From: Azospirillum sp. TSH58
GTDB taxonomy: Bacteria > Pseudomonadota > Alphaproteobacteria > Azospirillales > Azospirillaceae
NCBI RefSeq assembly: GCF_003119115.1
Contig: NZ_CP022366.1
Coordinates: 596,877 to 660,876 of the forward strand
Direction of reading: 5' to 3'
DNA length: 64,000 nt
Shown: one piece after another, positions 46,385-55,106 of the stretch
Layout of the letters: each line of letters opens with the position of its first letter
How positions within the stretch are numbered: position 1 is the stretch's first letter
Translations under genes and position numbers: made by a program
The notes under the pieces: generated by a model
What the model was told of the DNA's origin: nothing
The model's input: the letters and a program-made list of their open reading frames with translations, nothing else
Database searches by the model: none

Positions 46385-47362
46385 ATGACCCGTCCCACCC
46401 CGCTCACCCTCGGCATCGTCGGCTTCGGCAAGATCGCCCGCGACCAACATGTCCCGGCCATCGCCGCCACCGGCCTGTTCCGGCTCGCCGCGGTGGTCAG
46501 CCCGCACGGCGCCTCCATGGAGGAGATTGGGCACGGCGACGTGGCGGTCTTCCGCAGCCAGGCGGAGATGCTGGCCGCCCTGCCCGGCCTCGACGCCGTG
46601 GCGATCTGCACGCCGCCCGCGGTCCGCCACGCCCTGACGGTGGAGGCGCTGCGCGCCGGCAAGCATGTGCTGATCGAGAAGCCGCCGGCCGCCACCCTGA
46701 CGGAGCTGCGCCTCCTGCTCGACGCGGCGGAGGGTGCCAAGCGCACGCTGTTCGCCGCCTGGCACTCCCGCTTCAACGCGGCGGTGAAGGAGACGCGGCG
46801 GCGGCTGGCCGGCGCCACCGTCCGGAACGTTGCCATCACCTGGAAGGAGGACGTGCGGCGCTGGCATCCCGGCCAGGATTGGATCTTCGCGGCGGGGGGC
46901 TTCGGCGTCTTCGATCCGGGCATCAACGCCCTGTCGATCCTGACCGAGATCCTGCCGGCACCCGTCGTCGTCCGCGACGCCGAGCTGCGGGTCCCCGCCA
47001 ACCGCGACACCCCCATCGCCGCCACCCTGAGGATGGAGGGGGCTGCGGGCTCCGCCGTCGGGACAGTGACGGCCGCCTTCGACTTCCTCCAGGAGGGCGA
47101 GCAGACCTGGACCATCGCCATCGAGACGGACGGCATCGGAGCGGAGGGTGGGCGGCTCGACCTGACCCATGGCGGCACGCGGCTGAGCGTGGACGGCGTG
47201 CCCGTGCTGGCCGAGCCCGACGCCGAGTACCAGGGCATCTACCGCCGCTTCCGCCATCTGATCGCGGACGCGGCCGGCGACGTCGACGCCCGTCCGCTGC
47301 AACTGGTGGCCGACGCCTGTCTGGTCGGGCGCTGGCGCACCACCGACGCCTTCCACTGGTAA
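46385..47362 (+). CDS. araA: L-arabinose 1-dehydrogenase (Gfo/Idh/MocA family)
   Basis: A 325-residue NAD(P)-dependent dehydrogenase that would oxidise L-arabinose (or D-galactose) to the lactone, step one of the pathway. The Rossmann motif GIVGFGKIARDQHVPAI is near 10-26; EKPPAATL contains the family Lys, and WKEDVRRWHPGQDW followed by GVFDPGINALSI are shared with A. brasilense AraA as I recall it. GAGGA lies 6 bases before the ATG. The name follows the Azospirillum pathway and does not mean arabinose isomerase. Confidence 0.92.
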   Translation: MTRPTPLTLGIVGFGKIARDQHVPAIAATGLFRLAAVVSPHGASMEEIGHGDVAVFRSQAEMLAALPGLDAVAICTPPAVRHALTVEALRAGKHVLIEKPPAATLTELRLLLDAAEGAKRTLFAAWHSRFNAAVKETRRRLAGATVRNVAITWKEDVRRWHPGQDWIFAAGGFGVFDPGINALSILTEILPAPVVVRDAELRVPANRDTPIAATLRMEGAAGSAVGTVTAAFDFLQEGEQTWTIAIETDGIGAEGGRLDLTHGGTRLSVDGVPVLAEPDAEYQGIYRRFRHLIADAAGDVDARPLQLVADACLVGRWRTTDAFHW

Positions 47363-47473
47363 AGCGCCGGGCACGCCACCCGGCCGACTCCCGACGACGC
47401 CCCGAACGAGGCTCCGAACGACCCCGGCGCCGGCCGCCCCCGGTCCGCGCCCCCAACCCGAATTGGTGCCGAC

Positions 47474-49300
47474 ATGCCCGATACGAAACCCTCCTCCCAC
47501 CACCCGGAGTCCGGTTCCGCCCGGCGGCTGCGGTCGCGCGCGTGGTTCGACAACCCCGACAACCCCGACATGACCGCGCTCTATCTGGAGCGTTACCTGA
47601 ATTTCGGGCTGACGCGGGAGGAGCTGCAATCGGGCGCGCCGATCATCGGCATCGCCCAGACCGGCTCCGATCTCAGCCCCTGCAACCGGCACCATCTGGT
47701 CCTGGCCGAACGCCTGCGCGAGGGCATCCGCACCGCCGGCGGCATCGCCATCGAGTTCCCCGTCCACCCGATCCAGGAAACCGGCAAGCGGCCCACCGCC
47801 TCGCTCGACCGCAACCTCGCCTATCTCGGCCTCGTCGAGGTGCTGCACGGCTACCCGCTCGACGGGGTGGTGCTGACCATCGGCTGCGACAAGACGACCC
47901 CCGCCTGCCTGATGGCGGCGGCGACCGTGAACATCCCGGCCATCGCCCTGTCGGTCGGCCCCATGCTGAACGGTTGGTTCCGCGGTGAGCGCACCGGCTC
48001 GGGCACCATCGTGTGGAAGGCGCGCCAGATGATGGCGGCCGGCGAGATCGACTATCAGGGCTTCATCGAGCTGGTGGCTTCCTCGGCCCCCTCGACCGGC
48101 TACTGCAACACGATGGGCACGGCCTCCACGATGAATTCGCTGGCCGAGGTGCTGGGCATGCAGCTTCCCGGCTCCGCCGCCATCCCCGCCCCCTACCGCG
48201 AGCGCCAGCAGGCCGCCTACGAGACCGGCAAGCGCATCGTCGGGATGGTCCGCGAGGACCTCAAGCCGTCCGACATCCTGACCCGCGACGCCTTCCTCAA
48301 CGCCATCGTCGTCAACTCCGCCATCGGCGGCTCGACCAACGCGCCGATCCACATCAACGCCATCGCCAAGCACATCGGCGTGCCGCTGACGGTGGAGGAC
48401 TGGCAGACCCATGGGCACGACGTGCCGCTGCTGGTCAACCTCCAGCCGGCCGGCGAGTATCTGGGCGAGGACTTCCACCGCGCCGGCGGCGTGCCCGCGG
48501 TCGTCGCCCAGCTGATGGGCAAGGGGCTGATCCGCGAGGGGGCGCCCACCGTCAACGGCCGGACCATCGGCGAGAACTGCCGCCAGCAGCCGATCCTCGA
48601 CACGCGGGTGATCCACCCCATCGACGAGCCACTGATGCCCAACGCCGGCTTCGTGGTGCTGCGCGGCAACCTGTTCGGCGCGGCCATCATGAAGACCAGC
48701 GTCATCTCCGACGAATTCCGCGAACGCTACCTGTCCAACCCGCAGGACCCGGAGGCGTTCGAGGGCAAGGTGGTCGTCTTCGACGGGCCGGAGGACTACC
48801 ATCACAGCATCGACGACCCCGCCCTGGGCATCGACGCCTACACCATCCTGGTCATCCGCGGCACCGGCCCCATCGGCTATCCGGGGGCGGCGGAGGTGGT
48901 CAACATGCGGCCCCCCGCCACGCTGATCAAGCAGGGTGTCCATTCCCTTCCCTGCATCGGCGACGGCCGCCAGTCCGGCACCTCGGGCTCGCCCTCCATC
49001 CTCAACGCCTCGCCGGAGGCGGCGGCGGGCGGCGGGCTGGCCCTGCTGCGCAGCGGCGACCGGGTTCGCATCGACCTGCGCCGCGGCAGCGCCGACATCC
49101 TGATTCCGGAAGGGGAACTGGCCGACCGCCGCGCCGCTCTGGAGGCCGCGGGCGGCTACCCCATCCCGCCGTCGCAGACTCCCTGGCAGGAGATCCAGCG
49201 CGGCATCGTCGACCAGCTCGACGAGGGTATGGTGCTGAAGCCCGCCGTCAAGTACCAGCGCGTCGCCCAGACCATGGGCATCCCGCGCGACAACCACTGA
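47474..49300 (+). CDS. araC: L-arabonate dehydratase (IlvD/Edd family)
   Basis: A 608-residue iron-sulfur dehydratase that would convert L-arabonate to 2-keto-3-deoxyarabonate, step three. The cluster cysteines are Cys70 (SDLSPCNRHH), Cys138 (IGCDKTTPA, next to the probably carbamylated Lys140) and Cys211 (STGYCNTMGT). SAIGGSTNAPIHINAIA and GDGRQSGTSGSPSILNASPE are typical of the pentonate subgroup. D-xylonate or D-fuconate could also be substrates. The first 20 residues are an extra tail; the ribosome site before ATG 47474 is weak. It closes the plus-strand half of the arabinose island. Confidence 0.93.
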   Translation: MPDTKPSSHHPESGSARRLRSRAWFDNPDNPDMTALYLERYLNFGLTREELQSGAPIIGIAQTGSDLSPCNRHHLVLAERLREGIRTAGGIAIEFPVHPIQETGKRPTASLDRNLAYLGLVEVLHGYPLDGVVLTIGCDKTTPACLMAAATVNIPAIALSVGPMLNGWFRGERTGSGTIVWKARQMMAAGEIDYQGFIELVASSAPSTGYCNTMGTASTMNSLAEVLGMQLPGSAAIPAPYRERQQAAYETGKRIVGMVREDLKPSDILTRDAFLNAIVVNSAIGGSTNAPIHINAIAKHIGVPLTVEDWQTHGHDVPLLVNLQPAGEYLGEDFHRAGGVPAVVAQLMGKGLIREGAPTVNGRTIGENCRQQPILDTRVIHPIDEPLMPNAGFVVLRGNLFGAAIMKTSVISDEFRERYLSNPQDPEAFEGKVVVFDGPEDYHHSIDDPALGIDAYTILVIRGTGPIGYPGAAEVVNMRPPATLIKQGVHSLPCIGDGRQSGTSGSPSILNASPEAAAGGGLALLRSGDRVRIDLRRGSADILIPEGELADRRAALEAAGGYPIPPSQTPWQEIQRGIVDQLDEGMVLKPAVKYQRVAQTMGIPRDNH

Positions 49301-49319
49301 ACGGGAGGACGGGAAGCGC

Positions 49320-50540
49320 TCAGCCTCCCACCTCGAACCGGTCGTCCAGCCAGTCGAGAACGCGGAGGTTCAGGAGGGAGCGGTTGCCCATCTCGCAATG
49401 GCCGTCGGCGCCCTCGGCGGCGGTGAAGCGCATCAGCGTCTTCGGGGCGCCGAGCGCGTCGAAGAAGGCGCCCGCGCCGGCCGACAGGGCGTCACCCTCC
49501 GCCTGGGTGATCAGGGTGGGGCAGGCGATGAGATGCGCCCGCCCGCGCATGGTGAATTGCTCCGCCGAGGCGAGGTAGGAGCGCAGGTCCGCGACGCCGT
49601 GCACCCAGAAGCCGCGCTGCACGACCTTCCAGTTCAGTTGGCGGTGGCTGCGGATGAAGGCGTCCATGCGGTCGATCACGGCCTGGTCCAGGGCGCCGAG
49701 GTCGGCCGCCTCCTCCGGCGCGACGCCGAGCGTGTGCACCACCACGTCGCGGAAGCCGTCGGCGATGCTCCAGGTTCCGGGATCGGCGATCAGCGCCGCG
49801 ATGCGCGGTTCGCCCGACGCGCCGCGCGGGGCGAGATGCCCGCCCAGGCTCCAGCCGCTGAGCGCGATGCGCGCCGCGTCGACGAGCGGCAGGGTCTCGG
49901 CGAAATCGACCACCGCCCCGATCACCGTTTCCCAGTCCGGCCGCAGCGGAACGTTGTGCTCGTAGAGCATGGCCCCCTGGCCGGGGCCGTCGAACAGCAG
50001 GCAGTGATAGCCCCGCCGCGAGGCCGCCACCGCCGACGCGAAATACAGGTCGGTGATGGTGGCGTCGTAGCCGTTGGTGAAGACGATCAGCGGGCGGACC
50101 CGGGTCTCGAAGCCCTCCGCCGGGATGAAGCGGCCGGGCAGCGCCATCGCGCCGAAGGGAATGGCCAGCGGGATGGCCGGGCGTGGCCCGAGCGAAAGCC
50201 CCTTGTCCAGCGCCGCCGTCCCCTTACGGAACGCGGCGATCAGCCGCGGATCGACGGGCGCGCCGTAGAGCGGGTGGAACGAGGCGTTGTAAAAGGCGCT
50301 CGCACGCAGATAGAGGGCACGGGCGGTCGCCTTGCGCCCCTTGGCCAGAGCGGCATCGGCCTCGTGCGCCAGCCGGTCGCCCGCCGCGGTCCAGGCGTCG
50401 TAGTAAGCGCCGTCGTCGCCGTCGCCGATGGCCTCCGCCACCGCCCTGATCTCGCCGAAATCGGCCCCGCCGTAGGGGATGTAGGCGACGGGCCAGGTGC
50501 CGAAATCCTCGTGCAGAGCGTCGCGAAAGAGGGTGCTCAC
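49320..50540 (-). CDS. Alpha/beta hydrolase (FrsA/DHPON hydrolase-like)
   Basis: A 406-residue hydrolase with a long N-terminal helical cap (KATARALYLRASAFYNASFHP), as in 2,6-dihydropseudooxynicotine hydrolase and FrsA-like enzymes. The oxyanion region is VFTNGYDAT, the nucleophile Ser is in LSGWSLGGHLA, the acid likely in TQAEGDALSAG and His in GADGHCEMGN. The GTG start at 50540 is set by GGGGAGGA 6 bases upstream. It converges on the arabonate dehydratase gene with 19 bases between. The substrate is unknown; possibly an ester or C-C bond near the sugar pathway. Confidence 0.82.
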   Translation of the reverse strand: MSTLFRDALHEDFGTWPVAYIPYGGADFGEIRAVAEAIGDGDDGAYYDAWTAAGDRLAHEADAALAKGRKATARALYLRASAFYNASFHPLYGAPVDPRLIAAFRKGTAALDKGLSLGPRPAIPLAIPFGAMALPGRFIPAEGFETRVRPLIVFTNGYDATITDLYFASAVAASRRGYHCLLFDGPGQGAMLYEHNVPLRPDWETVIGAVVDFAETLPLVDAARIALSGWSLGGHLAPRGASGEPRIAALIADPGTWSIADGFRDVVVHTLGVAPEEAADLGALDQAVIDRMDAFIRSHRQLNWKVVQRGFWVHGVADLRSYLASAEQFTMRGRAHLIACPTLITQAEGDALSAGAGAFFDALGAPKTLMRFTAAEGADGHCEMGNRSLLNLRVLDWLDDRFEVGG

Positions 50541-50745
50541 GGCTGTCCTCCCCAGTCCCGCCGGCCGGTTCACGAAGCCCCGGCAACCCCCAATTGTCGC
50601 CCCGCCAACGCCAGCCCGCCACCGCGCAGAAGGTGAGACGCCCGAACGGCCGTGGCGTGACGGCGCATTCGCGCGGCGACCCTCGCAAGCCGCCTTCCCA
50701 TGACGGCCTGGAAGCCGCTTCCGCTCCGAAACGGCGGGCGCCCTG

Positions 50746-51591
50746 TCATTTGCTTGCAGCGACACCATACATGAGAGGAAGGCTGGGCATCGTCTCCGGC
50801 GGCACCCAGCGCTTGCCATCAAGCGCACGCATGCCCTCGAAACCACGCCAACCGTTTGAATAGGGATACTCGACCAACCGGTCGAGAGTCAGTCCGGCAC
50901 GGATGAGCGCCGACACGACGTCGCCGATTCCCCAATAGAACTCAAAACAGGGGTGCGGATTGACGAAGTTCTCAATTCCGGTCTGATACCCTTCAAGAGC
51001 CAGACCTTCTCCCGACTCCGCCACGTAATCGCCCACCCCGGGCTCCTTGATGGGCTCGGTTCTGAAGTAATCGTAGTGCGGCTGCCATTGCTCATCGAAA
51101 ACCATGGCGTAGGGGTGGAATTCCACAAGGACGAATTTCCCTCCCGGCCTGAGCACCGAAGAGATGCCCCGCGCCCACGTGTCGATGTCCGACAACCAGC
51201 ATATGGTCCCGTAGGAGGCGAAAACCCGATCGAAGGTCCGCCCGTCTCTGGCCGATTGCTCGAACCATGCGAACAGATCCTCGCGCTCGAAGCGGGCGGG
51301 AATGCCGCTTTCGTCGGAAAGCCGGGAGGCGAAATCGATGGCCTCGTCGGAGATATCGACGCCCGTCACCCTGGCGCCAAGATTCGCAAGACTCAGGCTG
51401 TCCTGACCAGCGTTGCACTGAAGGTGCAGGAGATCGACGCCCGCAATGTCGCCAAGCAAAGTCAATTCCTCATTGTAGAGGGTACTGCCGCCATTCCTAA
51501 AGAAATCGGCCTGATCGCCTTTGTGGCTGTTATGCGCAACGGTCGCTGCGTTCCAGGACCTGCGATTGGCCTCGTGCATTTCATGCGGCAT
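50746..51591 (-). CDS. Class I SAM-dependent methyltransferase, atypical base composition
   Basis: A 281-residue methyltransferase. The SAM-binding region is LLHLQCNAGQDSLSLANLGA, followed by GVDISDEAIDFA and LRPGGKFVLVEFHP. Its DNA has visibly lower G+C than its neighbours (about 58-60% by eye over sampled lines, against about 70%) and less biased third positions, which suggests recent acquisition. The start may be ATG 51591 (GAGAG upstream) or ATG 51579. The 205-bp gap to the hydrolase gene start shows nothing. The target molecule is unknown; a small-molecule role is likely. Confidence 0.85.
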   Translation of the reverse strand: MPHEMHEANRRSWNAATVAHNSHKGDQADFFRNGGSTLYNEELTLLGDIAGVDLLHLQCNAGQDSLSLANLGARVTGVDISDEAIDFASRLSDESGIPARFEREDLFAWFEQSARDGRTFDRVFASYGTICWLSDIDTWARGISSVLRPGGKFVLVEFHPYAMVFDEQWQPHYDYFRTEPIKEPGVGDYVAESGEGLALEGYQTGIENFVNPHPCFEFYWGIGDVVSALIRAGLTLDRLVEYPYSNGWRGFEGMRALDGKRWVPPETMPSLPLMYGVAASK

Positions 51592-51975
51592 GAATATTCT
51601 CTCGTCTCCAGGCAAACACCACGCAAACACACACCACCTCCTGCCGCAACATCGGAGGCCGGCGCCGTTTCGCGACGGGTCCATCGGTGTTGGTGGGTGC
51701 CCCCCCTCATTTCCAATCCAGCGCGAAGCGGACACATGGGGGCGACGCCTCCGGCACCCCCACCATCCGCGAATCGCTTCGGATGCTCAACGGCCGTTAC
51801 CACCCGTGCTGGCGAAACTCTTCGACACCACCGTTTCCCCTCCCTCCGGAAAAATGTTCGCCCCTTCCTCAAAATCAGGCTTGCGCGGCACGCTGATATA
51901 TTAATATGCTCTTCCTCAAGGAACAGCACGGAACGGCCCCGGATGGGGCACGGGCCGGCATATGGGAGGACCGCA
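51592..51975. other. 384-bp intergenic region upstream of gntR
   Basis: No credible gene. The part next to the methyltransferase shares its lower G+C and may be the edge of the acquired segment. The last 80 bp hold the operator at 51894-51908 and the ribosome site GGGAGGA (51964-51970) of the GntR gene. Confidence 0.6.
51894..51908 (+). promoter_or_regulatory. Hexuronate-island operator 1 (gntR-kduD-kdgF-TRAP)
   Basis: TGATATATTAATATG, a near-palindrome centred on TTAA, 68 bases before the gntR start. It is one of six related sites in the last 12 kb and suggests autoregulation by the GntR protein. Confidence 0.65.
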
Positions 51976-52788
51976 ATGGCTTCGACCTCCAGGCCCGCCC
52001 TGGATGCCCAAACGCCCGGAACCGCATCGGGGACCGTGCCCGGAAAGACGCTCGGAACCGCCAAGGAACCGCGCCTGTCCGCCCGCGCGACGGCCACCGC
52101 GGAGATCTACCGGTCGCTGCGCGGGGACATCGTGGCCATGCGGCGCAAGCCGGGGGAGCCCATCGTGGAGAAGCACGTCGCGGAGTCCTTCGGCGTCAGC
52201 CGCACCCCGGTGCGCGAGGCCCTGCTGCGGCTGGCCGACGACGGGCTGGTCGAGATCTTCCCGCAATCCGGCACCTTCGTCGCCCGCATCCCGGTCAACG
52301 CCCTGCCCGAAGCGGTGGTGATCCGCACCTCGCTGGAATGCACCGCGGTCCGCTACGCCGCCGTCCGTGCCGCGCGCAGCCAGATCGCAGCGCTGCGGGC
52401 CAACATCCTGCTCCAGCAGGAGACCATGGCGGCGGGCGATCTCGACGGTTTCCACGAGGCCGACGAGGAGTTCCACCGCCTGATTTCCGAGATCGCCGGC
52501 TTCCCCGGCCTGTGGAACATGGCCCAGCAGGTGAAGATGCAGGTGGACCGCTACCGCCGCCTGACCCTGCCGGAGCCGGGCCGCATCCCGCATGTCCTGG
52601 CCGAGCACGGCGGCATCGTCGACGCCATCGCGGCGCGCGACCCGGCCGAGGCGGAGCGGCTGATGACCATCCATCTCGGCGCGCTGCTGGAATCCGTTCC
52701 GAACACCCAGGGGGCCAACCCCTTCTTCTTCTCCGGCGTGCAGCCGGACAGCCCGTCGAAGACGAAGAAAGAAAGCACCCCGTCATGA
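51976..52788 (+). CDS. GntR-family regulator, FCD type (first copy)
   Basis: A 270-residue FadR-subfamily regulator. The winged helix lies at about 45-110 (EKHVAESFGVSRTPVREALL, FPQSGTFVARIP), followed by an FCD effector domain with metal-type His/Asp positions in EADEEFHRLI and EHGGIVDAI. About 60% of positions agree with the second GntR at 58129 along the whole length, so they are recent paralogues. GGGAGGA lies 6 bases before the ATG. Its stop overlaps the kduD start. The likely effector is a hexuronate or a keto-deoxy sugar acid. Confidence 0.9.
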   Translation: MASTSRPALDAQTPGTASGTVPGKTLGTAKEPRLSARATATAEIYRSLRGDIVAMRRKPGEPIVEKHVAESFGVSRTPVREALLRLADDGLVEIFPQSGTFVARIPVNALPEAVVIRTSLECTAVRYAAVRAARSQIAALRANILLQQETMAAGDLDGFHEADEEFHRLISEIAGFPGLWNMAQQVKMQVDRYRRLTLPEPGRIPHVLAEHGGIVDAIAARDPAEAERLMTIHLGALLESVPNTQGANPFFFSGVQPDSPSKTKKESTPS

Positions 52789-53543
52789 CCAACCCCTTCG
52801 ACCTCACCGGAAGGACCGCCCTGGTCACCGGGGGCAACGGCGGCATCGGGCAGGCCATCGCCGTCGCCCTGGCGCGGGCCGGCGCCGACATCGCGGTCGC
52901 CGGGCGCACCCCGCCGGACGAGACGCGCGCCCTGGTCGAGGGGCTGGGCCGCCGCTTCGCCGCGATCCCCGCCGACCTGTCCAGCATCGCCCCGATCCCC
53001 GCGGTGATGGAGGAGACGGTCGGCACGCTCGGCGGGCTGGACATCCTGGTCAACAACGCCGGCCTGATCCGCCGCGACGACCCGCTGGACTTCACCGAGG
53101 CCGACTGGGACGCCGTTCTGGACGTGAACCTGAAGTCGGTCTTCTTCCTCTGCCAGGCCTTCGGGCGCTACGCGCTGGGCAACGGGCGGAAGGGCAAGAT
53201 CATCAACATCGCCTCCATGCTGTCCTTCCAGGGCGGCATCCGCGTGCCTTCCTACGCGGCGTCGAAGAGCGGCATCGCGGGCATCACCCGCCTGCTCGCC
53301 AACGAATGGGCGGGCAAGGGCATCAATGTGAACGCCATCGCGCCGGGCTACGTCGCGACCAGCGTCACCACCGCGCTGCGCGCCGACGAGCGCCGCAACG
53401 CCGAAATTCTGGCCCGCATCCCCGCCGGACGCTGGAGCGAGCCCGCCGACATGGGCGGACCCGCGGTGTTCCTGGCCTCCGATGCGTCCGATTACGTCCA
53501 CGGCACGATCCTGCCGGTGGACGGCGGCTGGCTCGCCCGCTGA
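52785..53543 (+). CDS. kduD: 2-deoxy-D-gluconate 3-dehydrogenase / KduD
   Basis: A 252-residue classical SDR, probably 2-dehydro-3-deoxy-D-gluconate 5-dehydrogenase, which reduces the diketo acid from unsaturated uronates to KDG. TGGNGGIGQAIA is the cofactor motif, NNAGLIRR the NNAG motif, and Tyr/Lys lie in SYAASKSGIAG; DASDYVHGTILPVDGGW is characteristic of KduD. It overlaps gntR by ATGA and is followed by the cupin gene after 34 bases, the same pairing seen in pectin utilisation loci. Confidence 0.92.
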   Translation: MTNPFDLTGRTALVTGGNGGIGQAIAVALARAGADIAVAGRTPPDETRALVEGLGRRFAAIPADLSSIAPIPAVMEETVGTLGGLDILVNNAGLIRRDDPLDFTEADWDAVLDVNLKSVFFLCQAFGRYALGNGRKGKIINIASMLSFQGGIRVPSYAASKSGIAGITRLLANEWAGKGINVNAIAPGYVATSVTTALRADERRNAEILARIPAGRWSEPADMGGPAVFLASDASDYVHGTILPVDGGWLAR

Positions 53544-53577
53544 CGGGTTGGCTTGCACTAGTAAGGGGAAGACGAGG

Positions 53578-53913
53578 ATGAGCACGGACGTTTTCGTGAT
53601 CGACGAGGCGGTGGCGTGGCAGGACCTGGGCGCCGGGGTGCGCCGCAAGATCCTCGGCCACAACGACGCCATGATGATGGTGCGCGTGGAGTTCGAGACC
53701 GGCGCCATCGGGCCGCAGCACCGCCACCCGCACGTCCAGTGCGCCGTGGTCGAGAAGGGCTCCTTCGACGTCACCATCGAAGGCGTCACCCGGCGGCTCG
53801 GCACCGGCGACGGCTACATGGTGCCGTCCAACGCCCTGCACGGCGTCGTGGCGCTGGAGCCGGGCGTCCTGCTCGACATCTTCACGCCCCCGCGCGAGGA
53901 CTTCCTCGCCTGA
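53578..53913 (+). CDS. kdgF: Cupin protein, KdgF-like
   Basis: A 111-residue single-domain cupin. The metal-binding motif is HRHPHVQCAVVEKGSF (two His, Gln, with Glu downstream) and the second motif ends in PSNALHGVVALE. KdgF opens the unsaturated monouronate ring to the linear keto acid upstream of KduI/KduD. Its place behind kduD supports this. AAGGGG lies 9 bases before the ATG at 53578; the frame extends back into kduD but is not coding there. Confidence 0.85.
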   Translation: MSTDVFVIDEAVAWQDLGAGVRRKILGHNDAMMMVRVEFETGAIGPQHRHPHVQCAVVEKGSFDVTIEGVTRRLGTGDGYMVPSNALHGVVALEPGVLLDIFTPPREDFLA

Positions 53914-53941
53914 CGGATCACCACCGACCATCACCCGCTGG

Positions 53942-53965
53942 CCGGCGCGCGGGAACACGCGCCGG
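53942..53965 (+). other. GC-rich hairpin between kdgF and dctP
   Basis: CCGGCGCG (53942-53949) and CGCGCCGG (53958-53965) form a perfect 8-bp stem with an 8-base loop. There is no T-run, and the TRAP genes lack their own operator, so it is more likely an mRNA processing or stability element than a terminator. Confidence 0.45.
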
Positions 53966-54043
53966 GCGGCTCCCGGACCCGACCGTCCAAACCAAAGAAC
54001 CAGCCTAAAAACCGCTGCTTAAGAATCGCCAGGAGGACACGCT

Positions 54044-55033
54044 ATGCATCTTTCGACCCGCGGTATCCGCGCCGCCCTTCTCGCCGCCTGCGCGGCCTGC
54101 ACCCTGCTCGCCACCCCGGTCGTGGCCCGCGATTTCCGCTCCGCGGACATCCACCCGGCCGACTACCCGACCGTCGAGGCCGTGAAGTACGTCGACAAGC
54201 TCCTGAAGGAGCGGACCGGCGGCAAGCTCGGCGTGAAGGTCTACCCGAACGGCGCGCTCGGCACCGAGAAGGACACCATCGAGCAGCTGAAGATCGGCGG
54301 GCTCGACATGATGCGCATCAACGTCGCGCCGCTGAACAACGTCGTCCCGGAGACGATGGTCACGGCCCTGCCCTTCATCTTCCGCTCCACCGAGCACATG
54401 CGCGCCGTGCTGGACGGCCCGATCGGCGACGAGATCCTCGCCGCCATGGAAAGCCAGGGCATGATCGGCCTCGCCTTCTACGACAGCGGCTCGCGCAGCA
54501 TGTATTCGGCCGCCAAGCCCTACAAGACGCTGGCCGACATGAAGGGCGCCAAGATCCGCGTCCAGCAGTCCGACCTGTTCGTCGCCATGATCCAGGCGCT
54601 GGGCGCCAACGCCACGCCGATGCCCTTCGGCGAGGTCTACACCGCGCTGAAGACCGGCATCGTCGACGCGGCGGAGAACAACTACCCGTCCTACGAGTCC
54701 TCGCGCCACTTCGAGGCCGCCAAGTACTTCACCCTGACCGAGCACGCGATGGCGCCGGAAGTGCTGGTCTTCTCCAAGGTCTCGTGGGACCGCCTGTCGA
54801 AGGACGACCAGGCCGCCATCCGCAAGGCCGCCAAGGACTCCGTCCCCTACATGCGCAAGCTGTGGGACGAGCGTGAGCAGAAGTCCAAGGACGTGGTCCT
54901 GAAGGCCGGCGCCCAGATCGTCGAGGTTACGAACAAGCAGGAGTTCATCGACGCGATGGCTCCCGTCTACAAGCAGTTCGCGAGCACGCCGAAGCTGGAC
55001 GGCCTCGTGAAGCGCATCCAGGACACGAAGTAA
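54044..55033 (+). CDS. TRAP transporter substrate-binding protein (DctP family)
   Basis: A 329-residue periplasmic receptor of a TRAP transporter. A signal peptide covers residues 1-28 (AALLAACAACTLLATPVVA). The DctP fold shows in VYPNGALGTEKDTIEQLKIG, GIVDAAENNYPSYESSRHFE and the substrate Arg region KIRVQQSDLFVAMI. Uronate-type ligands are common for this subgroup. AGGAGG lies 7 bases before the ATG. With the two permeases it would import the hexuronates used by the island, driven by sodium or proton gradient. Confidence 0.92.
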   Translation: MHLSTRGIRAALLAACAACTLLATPVVARDFRSADIHPADYPTVEAVKYVDKLLKERTGGKLGVKVYPNGALGTEKDTIEQLKIGGLDMMRINVAPLNNVVPETMVTALPFIFRSTEHMRAVLDGPIGDEILAAMESQGMIGLAFYDSGSRSMYSAAKPYKTLADMKGAKIRVQQSDLFVAMIQALGANATPMPFGEVYTALKTGIVDAAENNYPSYESSRHFEAAKYFTLTEHAMAPEVLVFSKVSWDRLSKDDQAAIRKAAKDSVPYMRKLWDEREQKSKDVVLKAGAQIVEVTNKQEFIDAMAPVYKQFASTPKLDGLVKRIQDTK

Positions 55034-55045
55034 GCACAGTCGAAC

Positions 55046-55083
55046 GCGGCGCTTCCCTTCGGCCGACCGAAGGGCGGCGCCGC
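55046..55083 (+). other. Hairpin between TRAP receptor and permease genes
   Basis: The arms CCCTTCGG (55055-55062) and CCGAAGGG (55067-55074) form the core, extended by GC-rich flanks to 55083. There is no T-run. Such stems after a binding-protein gene commonly let the receptor be made in excess of the permeases. Confidence 0.5.
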
Positions 55084-55106
55084 GTCCTTTGAGGGGAGCC
55101 GGCGGC

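Noticed and set aside
46355..49297. A 980-codon minus-strand frame across the arabinose dehydrogenase and dehydratase genes
   Set aside because: Same artefact of high G+C; both plus-strand genes are complete and conserved.
53914..54043. Hexuronate operator before dctP
   Set aside because: No AT-rich palindrome in the 130-bp gap; only a GC-rich hairpin.
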